NCBI RefSeq assembly: GCF_003003255.1
Contig: NZ_PVTD01000012.1
Coordinates: 1 to 64,000, forward strand
DNA from: Aliiruegeria haliotis
Lineage (GTDB): Bacteria; Pseudomonadota; Alphaproteobacteria; Rhodobacterales; Rhodobacteraceae
DNA length: 64,000 bases
Direction of reading: 5' to 3'
The notes beneath the pieces are model-generated. The model was not told where the DNA came from, did not search any database, and saw nothing but the letters and a program-made list of their open reading frames with translations. Made by a program: the position numbers and the translations under genes. Positions 54,830-64,000 of this stretch are shown here, one piece after another. The stretch's first letter is position 1; each line of letters opens with the position of its first letter.

Positions 54830-55727
54830 ACGTCAGCAACTGACACAATGCATCCAGTTGATCCAGGTTCTTGTACCGGAGTGTCACCCTACCCGTTCCG
54901 TCCGAGTCCGAGTGATCAATGGAAACCTTCATACGAAGGTTCGCAGCCAGATCCTGTTCCAGAGAACGCGTATCTGCATCCTTCTCAGTTCGCCCGCGCG
55001 TTCTCCTTGTTGTCGGGGCATCCCCTGAATTGGCCCGTTTTACCAATGCCTCGGTTTCACGAACGGAGAGGTTCTTGGCAACAACCTGCTTTGCGAGGGC
55101 GCCGGGGTCCTCCGCAGTGATCAATGCACGCGCATGGCCGGCGGTCAGTTTCCCGCCCCGAAGGAGGAGTTGAACCTCACCGGGCAGACTCAGCAACCGC
55201 ATCACATTGGCAATGTGGCTGCGGCTCTTGCCGAGCGCTTGCGCGAGTTGTTCCTGGGTATGTCCAAAGCGATCAATAAGCTGACGGTACCCGAGGGCCT
55301 CTTCGACAGCATTGAGGTCCGCGCGCTGGATGTTCTCGATAATCGCGATTTCAAGAACTTCTGTATCGTTCAGGTCCCGCTGAAGGATCGGCACCTCGTG
55401 GAGCTGGGCCATCTGGGCCGCGCGCCATCTCCGTTCTCCGGCAACGATTTCGAATTGTCCCTCGACACGCGGACTGGCGCGAACGATCAGCGGTTGCAGG
55501 ATGCCTTTGACGCGGATGGAATCCGCCAGCTCGGTCAGGGCCTCCTTCGAAAAGTCCTTGCGCGGCTGATCCGGATTTGCCTCCAATCGCTCGATCGGAA
55601 TCATCCGATCCGCAGGATTGTCGCCCGTGCCACCGGATTTCGGTGCCGGTTCATCCAGCGAAACATCCGCCATAAGCGCAGACAGACCGCGCCCCAAGCC
55701 TCTGGATTTCTTGTTTTTCTTTTCCAT
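54804..55727 (-). CDS. parB: Chromosome-partitioning protein ParB
   Basis: A 307-residue ParB that loads on parS and spreads as a CTP-dependent clamp. It starts with a basic segment RGLGRGLSALMADV. The CTP-binding GERRWRAAQ and the ENIQRADLNAVEEA motif come next, then the parS-binding helix-turn-helix (LAQALGKSRSHIANVMRLL). The C-terminal dimer domain follows. GGGAG precedes the ATG at 55727. It is the distal gene of rsmG-parA-parB and close to two parS sites. Confidence 0.97.
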   Translation of the reverse strand: MEKKNKKSRGLGRGLSALMADVSLDEPAPKSGGTGDNPADRMIPIERLEANPDQPRKDFSKEALTELADSIRVKGILQPLIVRASPRVEGQFEIVAGERRWRAAQMAQLHEVPILQRDLNDTEVLEIAIIENIQRADLNAVEEALGYRQLIDRFGHTQEQLAQALGKSRSHIANVMRLLSLPGEVQLLLRGGKLTAGHARALITAEDPGALAKQVVAKNLSVRETEALVKRANSGDAPTTRRTRGRTEKDADTRSLEQDLAANLRMKVSIDHSDSDGTGRVTLRYKNLDQLDALCQLLTSSPLDETI

Positions 55728-55737
55728 TCTGCTCTCC

Positions 55738-56544
55738 CTACCGTAGCCCGGCAAGATCGCGTGCGATCATTTCCTCGGCCAACGCCTTGTACGCCACGCT
55801 TCCTTTCGAAAGGGGATCATAGTCCAATACCGATTGGGAATAGCTCGGCGCTTCGCTGACGCGAACGTTCCTGGGAACACGCGTCTCGAAAACCAGATCC
55901 CCGAGCGCCTCCCGTGCGTCGGCCTCCACCTGTTGAGACAGGTTGTTGCGACCGTCGTACATGGTGAGGACCACGCCTTCGATCCGAAGGTTCGGGTTCG
56001 CCGTCTGCCGTACCTCACGGAGTGTCAGCATCAACTGAGATAGACCTTCCAGCGCGAAGAACTCACTTTGAAGGGGAACGAGGACGGAATGCGCCGCCAC
56101 CATTGCGTTCACTGTCAGAAGGTTCAACGACGGTGGGCAATCAATGAGGATAAACTCAAGCTTCTGTTCCATCACGGCTGGCTGGCGCAATGCGTCATGA
56201 AGCAAAAAGCTCCGGCGTTCATTCGACACGAGCTCAATATCAGCGGAGCTCAGATCCGTCGTGGCCGGCGCGATGAGCAGATTTTCGACACTGGTCGGAT
56301 GGATGACGTCTGCAAGCGGAGCATCCTCCAGCAGCAAATCAAAGGTCGTGTGCCGACGATCATGCGCTTCGATCCCCAGCCCGGTCGACGCATTCCCCTG
56401 CGGATCGAGATCCGCAATCAGCGTTCGGTGACCGGCCTTCGCCAGGGCAGCTCCCAGATTGATGGCAGTTGTTGTTTTGCCCACGCCGCCCTTCTGGTTG
56501 GCAACGGCGATGATCTTTGGTTCGGACCGGTAAAGGTCAGTCAC
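55738..56544 (-). CDS. parA: Chromosome-partitioning ATPase ParA
   Basis: A 268-residue Walker-type ATPase. NQKGGVGKTTTAINL is the deviant Walker A, DLDPQGNASTGLG the A' motif, and FILIDCPPSLNLLT the Walker B. It moves ParB-parS complexes along the nucleoid. The GTG at 56544 is chosen; it lies within the rsmG end and overlaps it by 8 bp. A TTG at 56559 is less likely. parB starts 11 bp after the parA stop. Confidence 0.97.
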   Translation of the reverse strand: MTDLYRSEPKIIAVANQKGGVGKTTTAINLGAALAKAGHRTLIADLDPQGNASTGLGIEAHDRRHTTFDLLLEDAPLADVIHPTSVENLLIAPATTDLSSADIELVSNERRSFLLHDALRQPAVMEQKLEFILIDCPPSLNLLTVNAMVAAHSVLVPLQSEFFALEGLSQLMLTLREVRQTANPNLRIEGVVLTMYDGRNNLSQQVEADAREALGDLVFETRVPRNVRVSEAPSYSQSVLDYDPLSKGSVAYKALAEEMIARDLAGLR

Positions 56545-57169
56545 GCTGGATGTCCCCAACTACAAGAATAGTGGCCTTTGGGTCGGTTATACTGGGCTTC
56601 TTCACAAGCTTGAAGCGCCAGTTGGCCTGTGCTTGGAGAACTTCCTCTTCGCTACGGGACCCCTTTGGAAACAGGCATGTTCCAGTCGTTAAAAGGTGTC
56701 TGTCCGCAAACTGAAGCAACTTTTCCAGAGGTGCGAGCGCCCTTGCAGAGAGGATATCCGCTTCCTGTGGCTTCAGGTCTTCTATCCGTTTCGTCGCAAC
56801 CGTGGCCTGAACACCGGTCTCACGGATGACCGTCATCAGGAAGGTTGCCTTCCGTTTGTCGGATTCCACAAAGGTAAACCGGAGGTTGGGCGCAATTTCG
56901 GCCGCAAGAACGGCACAGACCAGACCCGGGAACCCCCCTCCCGTGCCCAGATCCAACCAATGGCCGACGTCCGATGGCCGGGCCAGAAACACCTGGGCGG
57001 AGTCCACGATATGTCGCGTCCAACTATCGTCCAGCGACCCCGCGGACACCAGATTGATTGCTGGGTTCCACTTTCGAAGCAAGTCGTGGTGATGACCAAG
57101 CCGATCAAGTGTTTCACGTGAAACATCCAGACCCACCACGCGTTGAAAACTGTCGATCGGGTTACGCAC
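56537..57169 (-). CDS. rsmG: 16S rRNA m7G527 methyltransferase RsmG
   Basis: A 210-residue SAM-dependent enzyme, formerly GidB. The SAM motif [16 protein letters not shown] and [20 protein letters not shown] are diagnostic, and [14 protein letters not shown] follows. The GTG at 57169 is chosen because GGAG lies 7 bp upstream; it overlaps the mnmG stop. A perfect parS site lies within codons encoding VSRET near residue 16. Confidence 0.95.
   Translation of the reverse strand: MRNPIDSFQRVVGLDVSRETLDRLGHHHDLLRKWNPAINLVSAGSLDDSWTRHIVDSAQVFLARPSDVGHWLDLGTGGGFPGLVCAVLAAEIAPNLRFTFVESDKRKATFLMTVIRETGVQATVATKRIEDLKPQEADILSARALAPLEKLLQFADRHLLTTGTCLFPKGSRSEEEVLQAQANWRFKLVKKPSITDPKATILVVGDIQRD
57110..57125. 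promoter_or_regulatory. parS: parS centromere site
   Basis: TGTTTCACGTGAAACA, the exact 16-bp palindromic consensus bound by ParB. It lies inside rsmG, about 1.4 kb from parB. Confidence 0.97.
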
Positions 57170-59033
57170 GTCGCCGCTCCGCCTTGCGGAGATGGGCAAG
57201 AATTAGCGTCAGGGCGGCCGGGGTCATCCCGTCAATTCGACCGGCCTGCGCCAAGGTTCTGGGTTGAACGCGTGCCAGCTTTGACCGTAGCTCGGCCGAC
57301 AACCCCTCCAGTGACTCGTACAAAAAGTCCGCTGGTATCGGCCTTTCTTCATCCCGCTTCAGAAGGGCAACATCTTTCTTCTGGCGTTCGATATAGGACT
57401 CGTAGATTGCGTCCCGGCCCACCTGCACCAGTATTTTCGGAGATATCGCATCAACGCCCGGTAGAATTGTTGCCAAGGTCCCTGCGTCGGCATTCGGAAG
57501 CGCCAAAGCCTCCAGCCCATTTCGCTTGGGACCGTCCGCATTTACGCGGACACCAAGAGCATTCAGCTCGCGAGACGACACACTCGCCGACGACAAGAAC
57601 GCCTTCGCATCCTGGATTTCGGCCATCTTTCTTTCGAATACGGCGCGACGGCTCTCCCCGACAACTCCCAGTTCAAGTCCGATCGGAGTCAATCTCTGAT
57701 CCGCATTGTCCGCGCGCAGAGAAAGGCGGAACTCGGCCCGGGACGTGAACATGCGATAGGGCTCCGCAACCCCCTGTGTCACAAGATCGTCAATCATCAC
57801 GCCGATATAGCTCGTATCACGGGCGAATACTGCCGGTTCCAGACCCTGAGTACGGCGTGCCGCGTTCACGCCCGCAACCAATCCCTGCGCCGCTGCCTCC
57901 TCATATCCGGTGGTTCCGTTGATCTGCCCAGCGAGGTACAGCCCATCAAGAGCCTTCACCCGCAAGCTGGCATCCAGGTTCCTCGGATCGAGGTAGTCAT
58001 ACTCGATTGCGTAGCCAGGCTGCTGGATTTGCACGTTTTCCAGGCCGGCGATCGATCTCACATAGGCTTCCTGAACGTCCTCGGGCAATGACGTGCTGAT
58101 ACCATTCGGGTAGACTGTTGCGACCGTAAGGCCCTCCGGTTCAAGGAAGATCTGATGCGAGTCCTTGTCGGCAAACCGCACCACCTTGTCTTCGATCGAC
58201 GGGCAATACCGCGGGCCGACACCTTCGATGTGACCGCCATACATCGCCGACCTGCCCAGATTGTCGCGAATGATCTGGTGCGTCTTTTCGTTGGTATGCG
58301 TGATCCCACAGGGAATCTGCCGCGCGGAGACTTCGGTCGACAGAAACGAGAAAAGCTCCGGATCCTCGTCTCCGGGTTGCTCGGCGAGAACGCTCCAGTC
58401 GATTGTGTTTCCATCCAGGCGCGGAGGCGTACCGGTTTTGAGACGCCCCATCGCCAAACCAAGCTCACCCATCTGCCTCGCCAACAAGTTGGACGGGTCG
58501 TCTCCCATACGGCCCGCGGCATACGACCGGTCGCCGATGTGAACCACGCCATTCAGAAAAGTCCCCGTGGTCAGGACCACGGCCCGGGCTGCAACAAAGG
58601 CTCCATCCGCCATGGAGATTCCTGCAATCCTGTTCGATTCGATTACAAGGCCAGCGACTTCGCCCAGCAACACTTGCAGACCATCAATGCCCTCTATCTC
58701 GCGGCGCATCGCAGCTCGATACAGCTTCCGATCCGCCTGTGCTCGGGGACCTTGCACCGCCGGACCCTTCCGGCGATTGAGTAGCCGATATTGGATCCCG
58801 GCCTGGTCTGTCACCCGCCCCATCAATCCATCAAGTGCGTCGATTTCCCGAACGAGGTGGCCCTTGCCCAATCCACCAATCGCCGGATTGCAGGACATCG
58901 TTCCAAGATCATCGAGTTTCAACGTGACCAGCGCCGTGCGTGCGCCGGCACGAGCGGCTGCGGCCGCGGCATCACAGCCGGCGTGTCCACCACCAACGAC
59001 AATGACATCAAACTCATGTTTCACGTGAAACAT
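57162..59033 (-). CDS. mnmG: tRNA wobble-uridine modification FAD protein MnmG (GidA)
   Basis: A 623-residue FAD protein that with MnmE adds the carboxymethylaminomethyl group to U34. FAD motif [20 protein letters not shown] near residue 11, then [30 protein letters not shown], and the C-terminal NLTP-type domain with [20 protein letters not shown] (positions about 577-596). The ATG at 59033 starts in MFHVKH, which is encoded by a parS site; a further ATG at 59051 is ignored. It is directly followed by rsmG. Confidence 0.97.
   Translation of the reverse strand: MFHVKHEFDVIVVGGGHAGCDAAAAAARAGARTALVTLKLDDLGTMSCNPAIGGLGKGHLVREIDALDGLMGRVTDQAGIQYRLLNRRKGPAVQGPRAQADRKLYRAAMRREIEGIDGLQVLLGEVAGLVIESNRIAGISMADGAFVAARAVVLTTGTFLNGVVHIGDRSYAAGRMGDDPSNLLARQMGELGLAMGRLKTGTPPRLDGNTIDWSVLAEQPGDEDPELFSFLSTEVSARQIPCGITHTNEKTHQIIRDNLGRSAMYGGHIEGVGPRYCPSIEDKVVRFADKDSHQIFLEPEGLTVATVYPNGISTSLPEDVQEAYVRSIAGLENVQIQQPGYAIEYDYLDPRNLDASLRVKALDGLYLAGQINGTTGYEEAAAQGLVAGVNAARRTQGLEPAVFARDTSYIGVMIDDLVTQGVAEPYRMFTSRAEFRLSLRADNADQRLTPIGLELGVVGESRRAVFERKMAEIQDAKAFLSSASVSSRELNALGVRVNADGPKRNGLEALALPNADAGTLATILPGVDAISPKILVQVGRDAIYESYIERQKKDVALLKRDEERPIPADFLYESLEGLSAELRSKLARVQPRTLAQAGRIDGMTPAALTLILAHLRKAERRRA
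59017..59032. promoter_or_regulatory. parS: parS centromere site at the mnmG start
   Basis: A second exact TGTTTCACGTGAAACA, overlapping codons 1-6 of mnmG (MFHVKH), 1.9 kb from the first site and about 3.2 kb from the proposed oriC. Confidence 0.97.
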
Positions 59034-59035
59034 CC

Positions 59036-60316
59036 TCACTTCCCAATGCAAAACGATCCGAAGATCTCGCCCAGCACATCTTCAACGCCAATCCGGCCAA
59101 CGAGCGAATCCGTCGCACGGACAGCGACACGAATATTCTCTGCGATCAATTCCGCCATTCCCATACCATGAAACAGCTCTTCGCGGGCCAACTCCAGCGC
59201 GTGACTCGCCCGGCCTAGTGCATCGGCGTGCCGCAACCGTGTCGCCGTCTGTGCAACGCCCATGCGCCCCCGCAACTCGTTCTCGACCACTTCCAATAGC
59301 CGCCCGATCCCTTTGCCCGTCTTTCCCGATACGGCAAGGCCATCACCAACGACGCCGAGGTCGGCCTTCCCGGACACGACAATATCACCTTTCCGCTGCT
59401 CCACGCCAAACAGGTCATTGCCCATGAAAATCCGGAGATCCGCCTCCCCCGCCCTCTGCATCGCACGTTCCACGCCCAGAGACTCGATCTGGTCGTCGGT
59501 CTCCCGCAATCCGGCTGTATCCAGAAAGGTAACGGGCAAACCCGACACATCCAGCCTGACCTCGATCACATCCCGGGTCGTGCCTGCAATCTCGGACGTG
59601 ATTGCCGCCTCTCGACCGGAAAGGCGATTCAGAAGCGTTGATTTTCCGGCATTCGGCGGCCCAACGATAGCAACCTCGAAGCCATGGCGAAGCTGTTCTG
59701 CCGTTGCGACACCGGCGGCTTCTTCCGAGAACTCATGTATTAACGAATCCAGCAGCGCTTCTACGTCCGGCGTCACATCCACCGGAACTTCTTCATCCGC
59801 AAAGTCTATCGTTACCTCAACCAGAGCCAGAGCACGAAGCAACTGCGCCCGCCAAGCTTCAACCTTGTCGCCGAGGCTTCCGGTAAAGACCCGCATAGCC
59901 TGCTGCCTCTGCGCCTCTGTTTCGGCATCTACAAGGTCGGCGAGCCCCTCAACCTGCGCCAGGTCCATCTTGTCGTTTTCGAGAGCCCGGCGCGTGAACT
60001 CCCCGGCCTCCGCCAAACGAAACCCGGAAATGGAACTCAATGCCCGGATCAACCGGGATACAACAGCCACGCTTCCATGGACCTGAAATTCGACCGAACG
60101 CTCGCCCGTGAAGCTTGCTCCGACATCAAATGCCAGCACCAAGGCCTGATCGATGACATCGCCGGCATCCACAAGCGAGCGCAAGCTCGCCATCCGGATC
60201 GGTGGGACGCCGCCACACAGCCGATCACAGCTTTTCCAGGCTTCGGGGCCAGAGACACGTACCACAGCGACCCCGGCGCGGCCGGGCGCCGTCGCCAGGG
60301 CGAATATGGTATCCAT
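59036..60316 (-). CDS. mnmE: tRNA modification GTPase MnmE (TrmE)
   Basis: A 426-residue GTPase partner of MnmG. It begins [19 protein letters not shown], has [13 protein letters not shown] in the folate-binding domain, [16 protein letters not shown] (G1) and [29 protein letters not shown] (G2/G3). It ends with the catalytic C-terminal FCIGK-type motif, whose cysteine is required for modification. GGAG precedes the ATG at 60316 by 6 bp. Its stop lies 2 bp from the mnmG start. Confidence 0.97.
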   Translation of the reverse strand: MDTIFALATAPGRAGVAVVRVSGPEAWKSCDRLCGGVPPIRMASLRSLVDAGDVIDQALVLAFDVGASFTGERSVEFQVHGSVAVVSRLIRALSSISGFRLAEAGEFTRRALENDKMDLAQVEGLADLVDAETEAQRQQAMRVFTGSLGDKVEAWRAQLLRALALVEVTIDFADEEVPVDVTPDVEALLDSLIHEFSEEAAGVATAEQLRHGFEVAIVGPPNAGKSTLLNRLSGREAAITSEIAGTTRDVIEVRLDVSGLPVTFLDTAGLRETDDQIESLGVERAMQRAGEADLRIFMGNDLFGVEQRKGDIVVSGKADLGVVGDGLAVSGKTGKGIGRLLEVVENELRGRMGVAQTATRLRHADALGRASHALELAREELFHGMGMAELIAENIRVAVRATDSLVGRIGVEDVLGEIFGSFCIGK

Positions 60317-60340
60317 GCTATGCTCCGTCGTGGGAACGCC

Positions 60341-61612
60341 CTAGGTGTTCATCGAGTCGAAAAATTCGGCGTTGCTCTTGGTCTGTTTCAACTTCGAGAT
60401 CAGGAACTCGATCGCATCCGTGGTGCCCATCGGGTTCAGGATCCGGCGCAGCACGAAGGTTTTTTGAAGATCGCGCGGGTCGACCAGAAGATCTTCCTTA
60501 CGCGTACCGGACTTCAGAATGTCCATCGCCGGGAAAACCCGCTTGTCCGCGACTTTCCGGTCCAGAACGATTTCCGAGTTACCCGTTCCCTTGAACTCTT
60601 CGAAGATAACCTCGTCCATCCGGCTTCCGGTATCGATCAGCGCGGTTGCAATGATCGTGAGAGATCCGCCCTCCTCGATATTCCGGGCGGCACCAAAGAA
60701 CCGCTTTGGCCGCTGGAGGGCGTTCGCATCCACACCACCGGTCAAAACCTTGCCCGATGACGGAACAACCGTGTTGAAGGCTCTACCAAGTCTTGTGATG
60801 GAGTCGAGAAGGATCACAACATCTCGTTTATGTTCAATCAGCCGCTTAGCCTTCTCGATGACCATTTCCGAAACAGCAACGTGCCGCGTCGCGGGTTCGT
60901 CAAAGGTCGACGAAATGACCTCGCCCTTCACGCTCCGCTGCATGTCCGTCACTTCTTCCGGCCGTTCGTCGATCAGCAGGACGATCAAGTAGCACTCGGG
61001 GTGATTCCGTTCGATGGAATGCGCGATGTTTTGCAGCAGCACGGTTTTGCCGGTTCGCGGCGGCGCCACGATCAGGCAACGCTGACCCTTCCCGATGGGG
61101 GCCACCAGGTCGATGATCCGTGCGGAACGATCCTTGATGGTCGGATCGTCGATCTCCATGTTCAGGCGCTCATCAGGGTACAACGGCGTCAAGTTGTCGA
61201 AATTGACCTTGTGGCGGGCCTTCTCCGGCTCCTCGAAGTTGATTTCCGAGGCATTCATCAGCGCGAAGTACCGCTCGTTCTCCCGCGGTGCCTGGATGAC
61301 GCCTGCAACCGTGTCACCGGTACGCAGGGCGTACTGACGGATCATCTCAGGCGAGACATAGATGTCATCAGGACCTGGCAGGTAGTTCGCCTCCGGAGAG
61401 CGCAGAAAGCCGAACCCATCCTGCATCACCTCAAGAACGCCATCTCCGGAGATTTCCCAACCGTCTTCGGCGCGCTCCTTGAGGATGGCGAACATCATGT
61501 CGCCCTTCCGCATCGTGGAGGCGTTATCGATCTCCAGCTCCTCAGCCATCGCCAGGAGATCCTTCGGGCTCTGCGCCTTCAGTTCGGAGAGAGACAGGGA
61601 CAATTCGGACAT
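60341..61612 (-). CDS. rho: Transcription termination factor Rho
   Basis: A 423-residue hexameric RNA helicase. The N-terminal RNA-binding domain has [18 protein letters not shown] and [16 protein letters not shown]. The ATPase has Walker [13 protein letters not shown], the [12 protein letters not shown] motif and [16 protein letters not shown]-loop segment [12 protein letters not shown] follows. It lies between mnmE (24 bp) and hemJ (135 bp), a typical alphaproteobacterial origin-side arrangement. Confidence 0.98.
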   Translation of the reverse strand: MSELSLSLSELKAQSPKDLLAMAEELEIDNASTMRKGDMMFAILKERAEDGWEISGDGVLEVMQDGFGFLRSPEANYLPGPDDIYVSPEMIRQYALRTGDTVAGVIQAPRENERYFALMNASEINFEEPEKARHKVNFDNLTPLYPDERLNMEIDDPTIKDRSARIIDLVAPIGKGQRCLIVAPPRTGKTVLLQNIAHSIERNHPECYLIVLLIDERPEEVTDMQRSVKGEVISSTFDEPATRHVAVSEMVIEKAKRLIEHKRDVVILLDSITRLGRAFNTVVPSSGKVLTGGVDANALQRPKRFFGAARNIEEGGSLTIIATALIDTGSRMDEVIFEEFKGTGNSEIVLDRKVADKRVFPAMDILKSGTRKEDLLVDPRDLQKTFVLRRILNPMGTTDAIEFLISKLKQTKSNAEFFDSMNT

Positions 61613-61747
61613 GCGTGCGTACTTCCTGAGCCGGGACCGGCTGCGGTATCATATGTGAACGGAAAGACCTGGCAGGACAGCCATTGGGCAGACCACCTAA
61701 AGGCTCCGCGCCGCGGAGTCAATTCCCACCGGCGCGATCCTGCCGGA

Positions 61748-62200
61748 TCAGAACTTCACGATGACAGAGAACACGATGATCAACATCAACACCGTCGGCA
61801 CTTCGTTCATGATGCGGTAGGTCCTGCCGGAGAGGCTGAACCGCCCCTCAACGAAGTCGTGCCGGTGCTTTGCCAGCCACATGTGAAACCAGGTCATGGC
61901 ACCAACCGCCAGAAGCTTCGTATAGGGCCACACTGCGCTCCAGTCGACGATACCCGGCGTCAGCAGCAGCAATACCCCAAAGACCCAACTGGCGATCATG
62001 GCGGGGTTCATGATCAGCTTCAGAAGCTTGCGCTCCATCATCTGGAAAACACCGTCCATCTCTGTGCCAGCAACCGTTTGCTCCGTGTGATGCACGTAGA
62101 GCCTTGGGAGATAGAACAGCCCAGCCATCCAGCTCATAACAGAAACCACGTGGAGAGCCTTGGTCCAGAGATAGGCATTCGCCAGCCAATCCATGATCAT
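61748..62200 (-). CDS. hemJ: HemJ-like protoporphyrinogen oxidase membrane protein
   Basis: A 150-residue protein with four predicted helices, the UPF0093/HemJ family that oxidises protoporphyrinogen IX. The conserved histidine and lysine/arginine positions are visible in KALHVVSVMSWMAGLFYLPR and LLLTPG; FHMWLAKHRHDF carries further histidines. GGAG lies 6 bp before the ATG at 62200. An ATG at 62194 is also possible. It is the last gene on the left side of the proposed oriC. Confidence 0.9.
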   Translation of the reverse strand: MIMDWLANAYLWTKALHVVSVMSWMAGLFYLPRLYVHHTEQTVAGTEMDGVFQMMERKLLKLIMNPAMIASWVFGVLLLLTPGIVDWSAVWPYTKLLAVGAMTWFHMWLAKHRHDFVEGRFSLSGRTYRIMNEVPTVLMLIIVFSVIVKF

Positions 62201-62616
62201 TGCATTCTCCGGAATATATTTCGTCGCTTTGCTCTCTAAATAATAAATAAGAAAAGAAAAGAGGTAGTGGTTGTAGTAGGGGCTGTGGATTTGTGGATTA
62301 CGTGGTTTTGCACCGGAATCCACACAGGTGGATATCGTTCCACCGAGTTGGGCCGATTTCTGGGTATTGTAGGTGAAAGTCTCTTTTTTACAATACGTTA
62401 TTCACTTCCAACCGGTGTGCATGGTTGTGGATAACTGACCTGAAACGGCACGCCAAGCAAGCTATCCCGAACACACAGGTTCGGGTCGTCCACTTGGGAT
62501 GGAACATGTCCTTGCGGTGCGGAAAGGGTGCCGGTACCGATGATGCACGGTTCAGTCCCTTTTGGGTCACATCGCGCCAAGGTTTCACACACCGGGTTTT
62601 CCACAAGGATACGCAC
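62201..62616. other. oriC: Proposed chromosomal replication origin (oriC)
   Basis: A 416-bp gene-free gap between hemJ and maf. It holds an AT-rich tract (62236-62262). DnaA-box-like sequences are a perfect TGTGGATAA (62426-62434), TGTGGATTA (62292-62300), TGTGGATTT (62284-62292), GAATCCACA (62316-62324), GGTGGATAT (62327-62335), TTATTCACT (62398-62406) and TTTTCCACA (62597-62605). An inverted repeat GTATTGTA/TACAATAC is at 62364-62371 and 62389-62396. One GAATC methylation site lies inside a box. Context (parABS nearby, genes on both sides transcribed outward) supports an origin. No CtrA-type site was recognised. Confidence 0.85.
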
Positions 62617-63216
62617 ATGAGCACCGATTTCGTACTCGCGTCCGGATCATCTGTCCGTGCAGACCTGCTGCGAAACGCGTGCGTTCCCTTCCGAGTGGAG
62701 ACCGCGAGAATCGACGAAGATGCCCTGCGCGCTGCGCTCGAGCTTGAGGACACTTCACCCCGGGACATGTCCGATCTTCTGGCGGAAGCCAAGGCGGCAA
62801 AGGTGGCGGCAAAGAACCCCGATGCAATGGTTCTCGGGTGTGACCAGGTCCTTGAGTTCCGCGGGCAGACATTGACCAAACCGCACGATCCGGACCAGGC
62901 AATGGCCCAACTCGCCAGCCTTGCCAGCCAGACGCACGATCTCTATTCCGCCGCTGTGCTATTCGACCATGGACGTCCGGTGTGGCGACATATCGGGCGT
63001 GTTCGCATGACCATGCGCTCCCTTTCTCAGGAATACATCAAATCCTATGTAGATCGGAACTGGGACGAGATCCGTCATTGCGTAGGTGCATATATGCTGG
63101 AACGCGAAGGCGCCCGTTTGTTTTCAGGCATCGATGGCGACTACTTTTCGGTTCTGGGGCTTCCGTTGTTGCAGCTTCTGGATCATCTTGCCGAAAGGGG
63201 AGTGATTGAGACATGA
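62617..63216 (+). CDS. maf: Maf-family nucleotide pyrophosphatase
   Basis: A 199-residue Maf-like enzyme. The N-terminal LASGSSVRADLLRNACVPF is the phosphate-binding element, and GCDQVLEF is the catalytic-aspartate motif. The GxDQV form resembles the YceF-type m7GTP pyrophosphatase rather than the DTVV form of classical Maf. It starts right after the proposed oriC, transcribed away from it, and overlaps aroE by 4 bp. Confidence 0.92.
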   Translation: MSTDFVLASGSSVRADLLRNACVPFRVETARIDEDALRAALELEDTSPRDMSDLLAEAKAAKVAAKNPDAMVLGCDQVLEFRGQTLTKPHDPDQAMAQLASLASQTHDLYSAAVLFDHGRPVWRHIGRVRMTMRSLSQEYIKSYVDRNWDEIRHCVGAYMLEREGARLFSGIDGDYFSVLGLPLLQLLDHLAERGVIET

Positions 63217-64000
63217 CAAGCAGGATTCCACTGGCCGGCGTGATCGGCTCGCCGATCAACCATTCGTTGTCGCCCCGGCTTCATGGGCACTGGCTGCGGA
63301 GCGCCGGAATAGTTGGCCACTACATTCCCATGGATATAACGGCCGAGGACTTGCCAGAGATCATCCGCACCCTGCCCCGCATGGGCTTTGTCGGTGTGAA
63401 TGTCACGATTCCGCACAAGGAATCCGCCCTCAACCTCGCCAACCTTGTGACCGACCGCGCGGCGTTGATCGGTGCCGCCAACACTTTGATTTTCCATGAG
63501 GATGGCCGTGTTCATGCTGACAACACGGATGGCTACGGCTTTCTGGCAAATCTGCGCCAGAACGCACCCGGCTGGGATGCACGGACCGGCCCTGCCGCAG
63601 TCATTGGCGCCGGCGGCGCGGCGCGGGCTGTCGTCACCGCGCTGCTGGAGGCCGGTGCTCCGGTCATTCGGGTGACCAATCGAACCCGTCCGAGAGCAGA
63701 GGCATTGCGATCCGAGTTCGGGCCCAAGATCATTGTGCACGATTGGGCAAAGGCCGGAGACATGCTTGCGGGTGCCGCGACCGTGGTCAACACCACTTCG
63801 CTTGGTATGGCCGGCAAGCCGGAGTTCAACGTGTCACTTCGGCAGCTCGAAGCCGATGCGGTCGTGAACGACCTGGTTTACGTACCGCTGGAAACCCCCT
63901 TTCTTCAGGAGGCTGCCGCCAAGGGCTGCCGTGTCGTCGATGGGCTTGGCATGTTGCTCCACCAGGGCGCGCCCGGGTTCGAACGTTGGTTCGGGGTTCG
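63213..64000 (+). CDS. aroE: Shikimate dehydrogenase, 3' end cut by the window
   Basis: At least 262 codons, open to the window edge. It reduces 3-dehydroshikimate to shikimate with NADPH. The substrate motif SPINHSLSPRLHGHWL is near residue 13, the catalytic lysine in NVTIPHKESALN, NTDG follows, and the NADP-binding GAGGAARAVVTALLEAG and NRTRPRAE are present. The ATG at 63213 overlaps the maf stop as ATGA. Confidence 0.96.
   Translation, partial: MTSRIPLAGVIGSPINHSLSPRLHGHWLRSAGIVGHYIPMDITAEDLPEIIRTLPRMGFVGVNVTIPHKESALNLANLVTDRAALIGAANTLIFHEDGRVHADNTDGYGFLANLRQNAPGWDARTGPAAVIGAGGAARAVVTALLEAGAPVIRVTNRTRPRAEALRSEFGPKIIVHDWAKAGDMLAGAATVVNTTSLGMAGKPEFNVSLRQLEADAVVNDLVYVPLETPFLQEAAAKGCRVVDGLGMLLHQGAPGFERWFGV

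Noticed and set aside
60830-62239. 469-codon plus-strand frame over rho and hemJ
   Set aside because: It is antisense to two conserved genes and its product lacks recognisable domains.
62388-62879. 163-codon minus-strand frame over oriC and maf
   Set aside because: It covers the DnaA-box region and is antisense to maf; composition is not protein-like.

Overview
The window is chromosomal DNA from a GC-rich alphaproteobacterium, most likely a marine member of the Rhodobacterales (Roseobacter group). The evidence is the gene order rho-mnmE-mnmG-rsmG-parA-parB beside a DnaA-box-rich origin, a CcrM-type GANTC methyltransferase, a TRAP transporter, a NavAb-like sodium channel, a UDP-sulfoquinovose synthase and the style of the regulators. 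No rRNA, tRNA, insertion sequence, phage gene or CRISPR array was recognised.

Layout. 0-5.8 kb: IclR regulator, KdgF-like cupin, TRAP transporter (binding protein, large permease, small permease), SDR dehydrogenase and a small unknown protein; possibly a uronate-type uptake module. 5.8-8.75 kb: a detached piece of the S10 ribosomal operon (rplB-rpsS-rplV-rpsC-rplP), with a structured leader before it and a strong terminator after it. 9-15 kb: orphan AraC regulator, then on the minus strand a porin-like barrel, a UDP-sulfoquinovose synthase and a processive-type membrane glycosyltransferase. 15.2-19.4 kb: glycerol catabolism, glpD-glpK divergent from glpR. 19.4-24.7 kb: an unusual membrane protein with a C-terminal winged helix, small secreted proteins, rnhB, ccrM with three GANTC sites in its leader, a coiled-coil protein and a formate/nitrite-type channel. 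24.8-29 kb: Wzy-like polymerase, L,D-transpeptidase, voltage-gated sodium channel and an m5U RNA methyltransferase whose C-terminus runs into the channel gene.

29-36.7 kb: a two-subunit ABC exporter, then a minus-strand run hslO-nudix-cca-lysE with overlapping ends, and a divergent NUDIX gene. 36.7-38.5 kb: a REC-PP2C response regulator facing an Hpt protein. 38.5-47.3 kb: ilvA, argG, SCP2 protein, an aminotransferase-sulfotransferase pair, periplasmic msrA, a PfkB sugar kinase and maeB. 47.5-54.8 kb: mutS, hrcA-grpE, and rph-rdgB-hemW-DUF454.

54.8-64 kb: the replication-origin region. parB, parA, rsmG, mnmG, mnmE, rho and hemJ point left. An intergenic stretch of about 416 bp holds one perfect and several near DnaA boxes, an AT-rich segment and an 8-bp inverted repeat. 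maf and aroE point right. Two perfect 16-bp parS sites lie inside rsmG and at the start of mnmG. Transcription runs away from the proposed oriC on both sides, as expected for co-orientation with replication.

The points most worth following are the UDP-sulfoquinovose synthase/membrane GT2/porin cluster, the inverted-topology membrane winged-helix protein with its overlapping secreted partner, the CcrM-site cluster before ccrM, and the oriC/parS architecture. All functional statements are read from sequence by eye; no database search was run.
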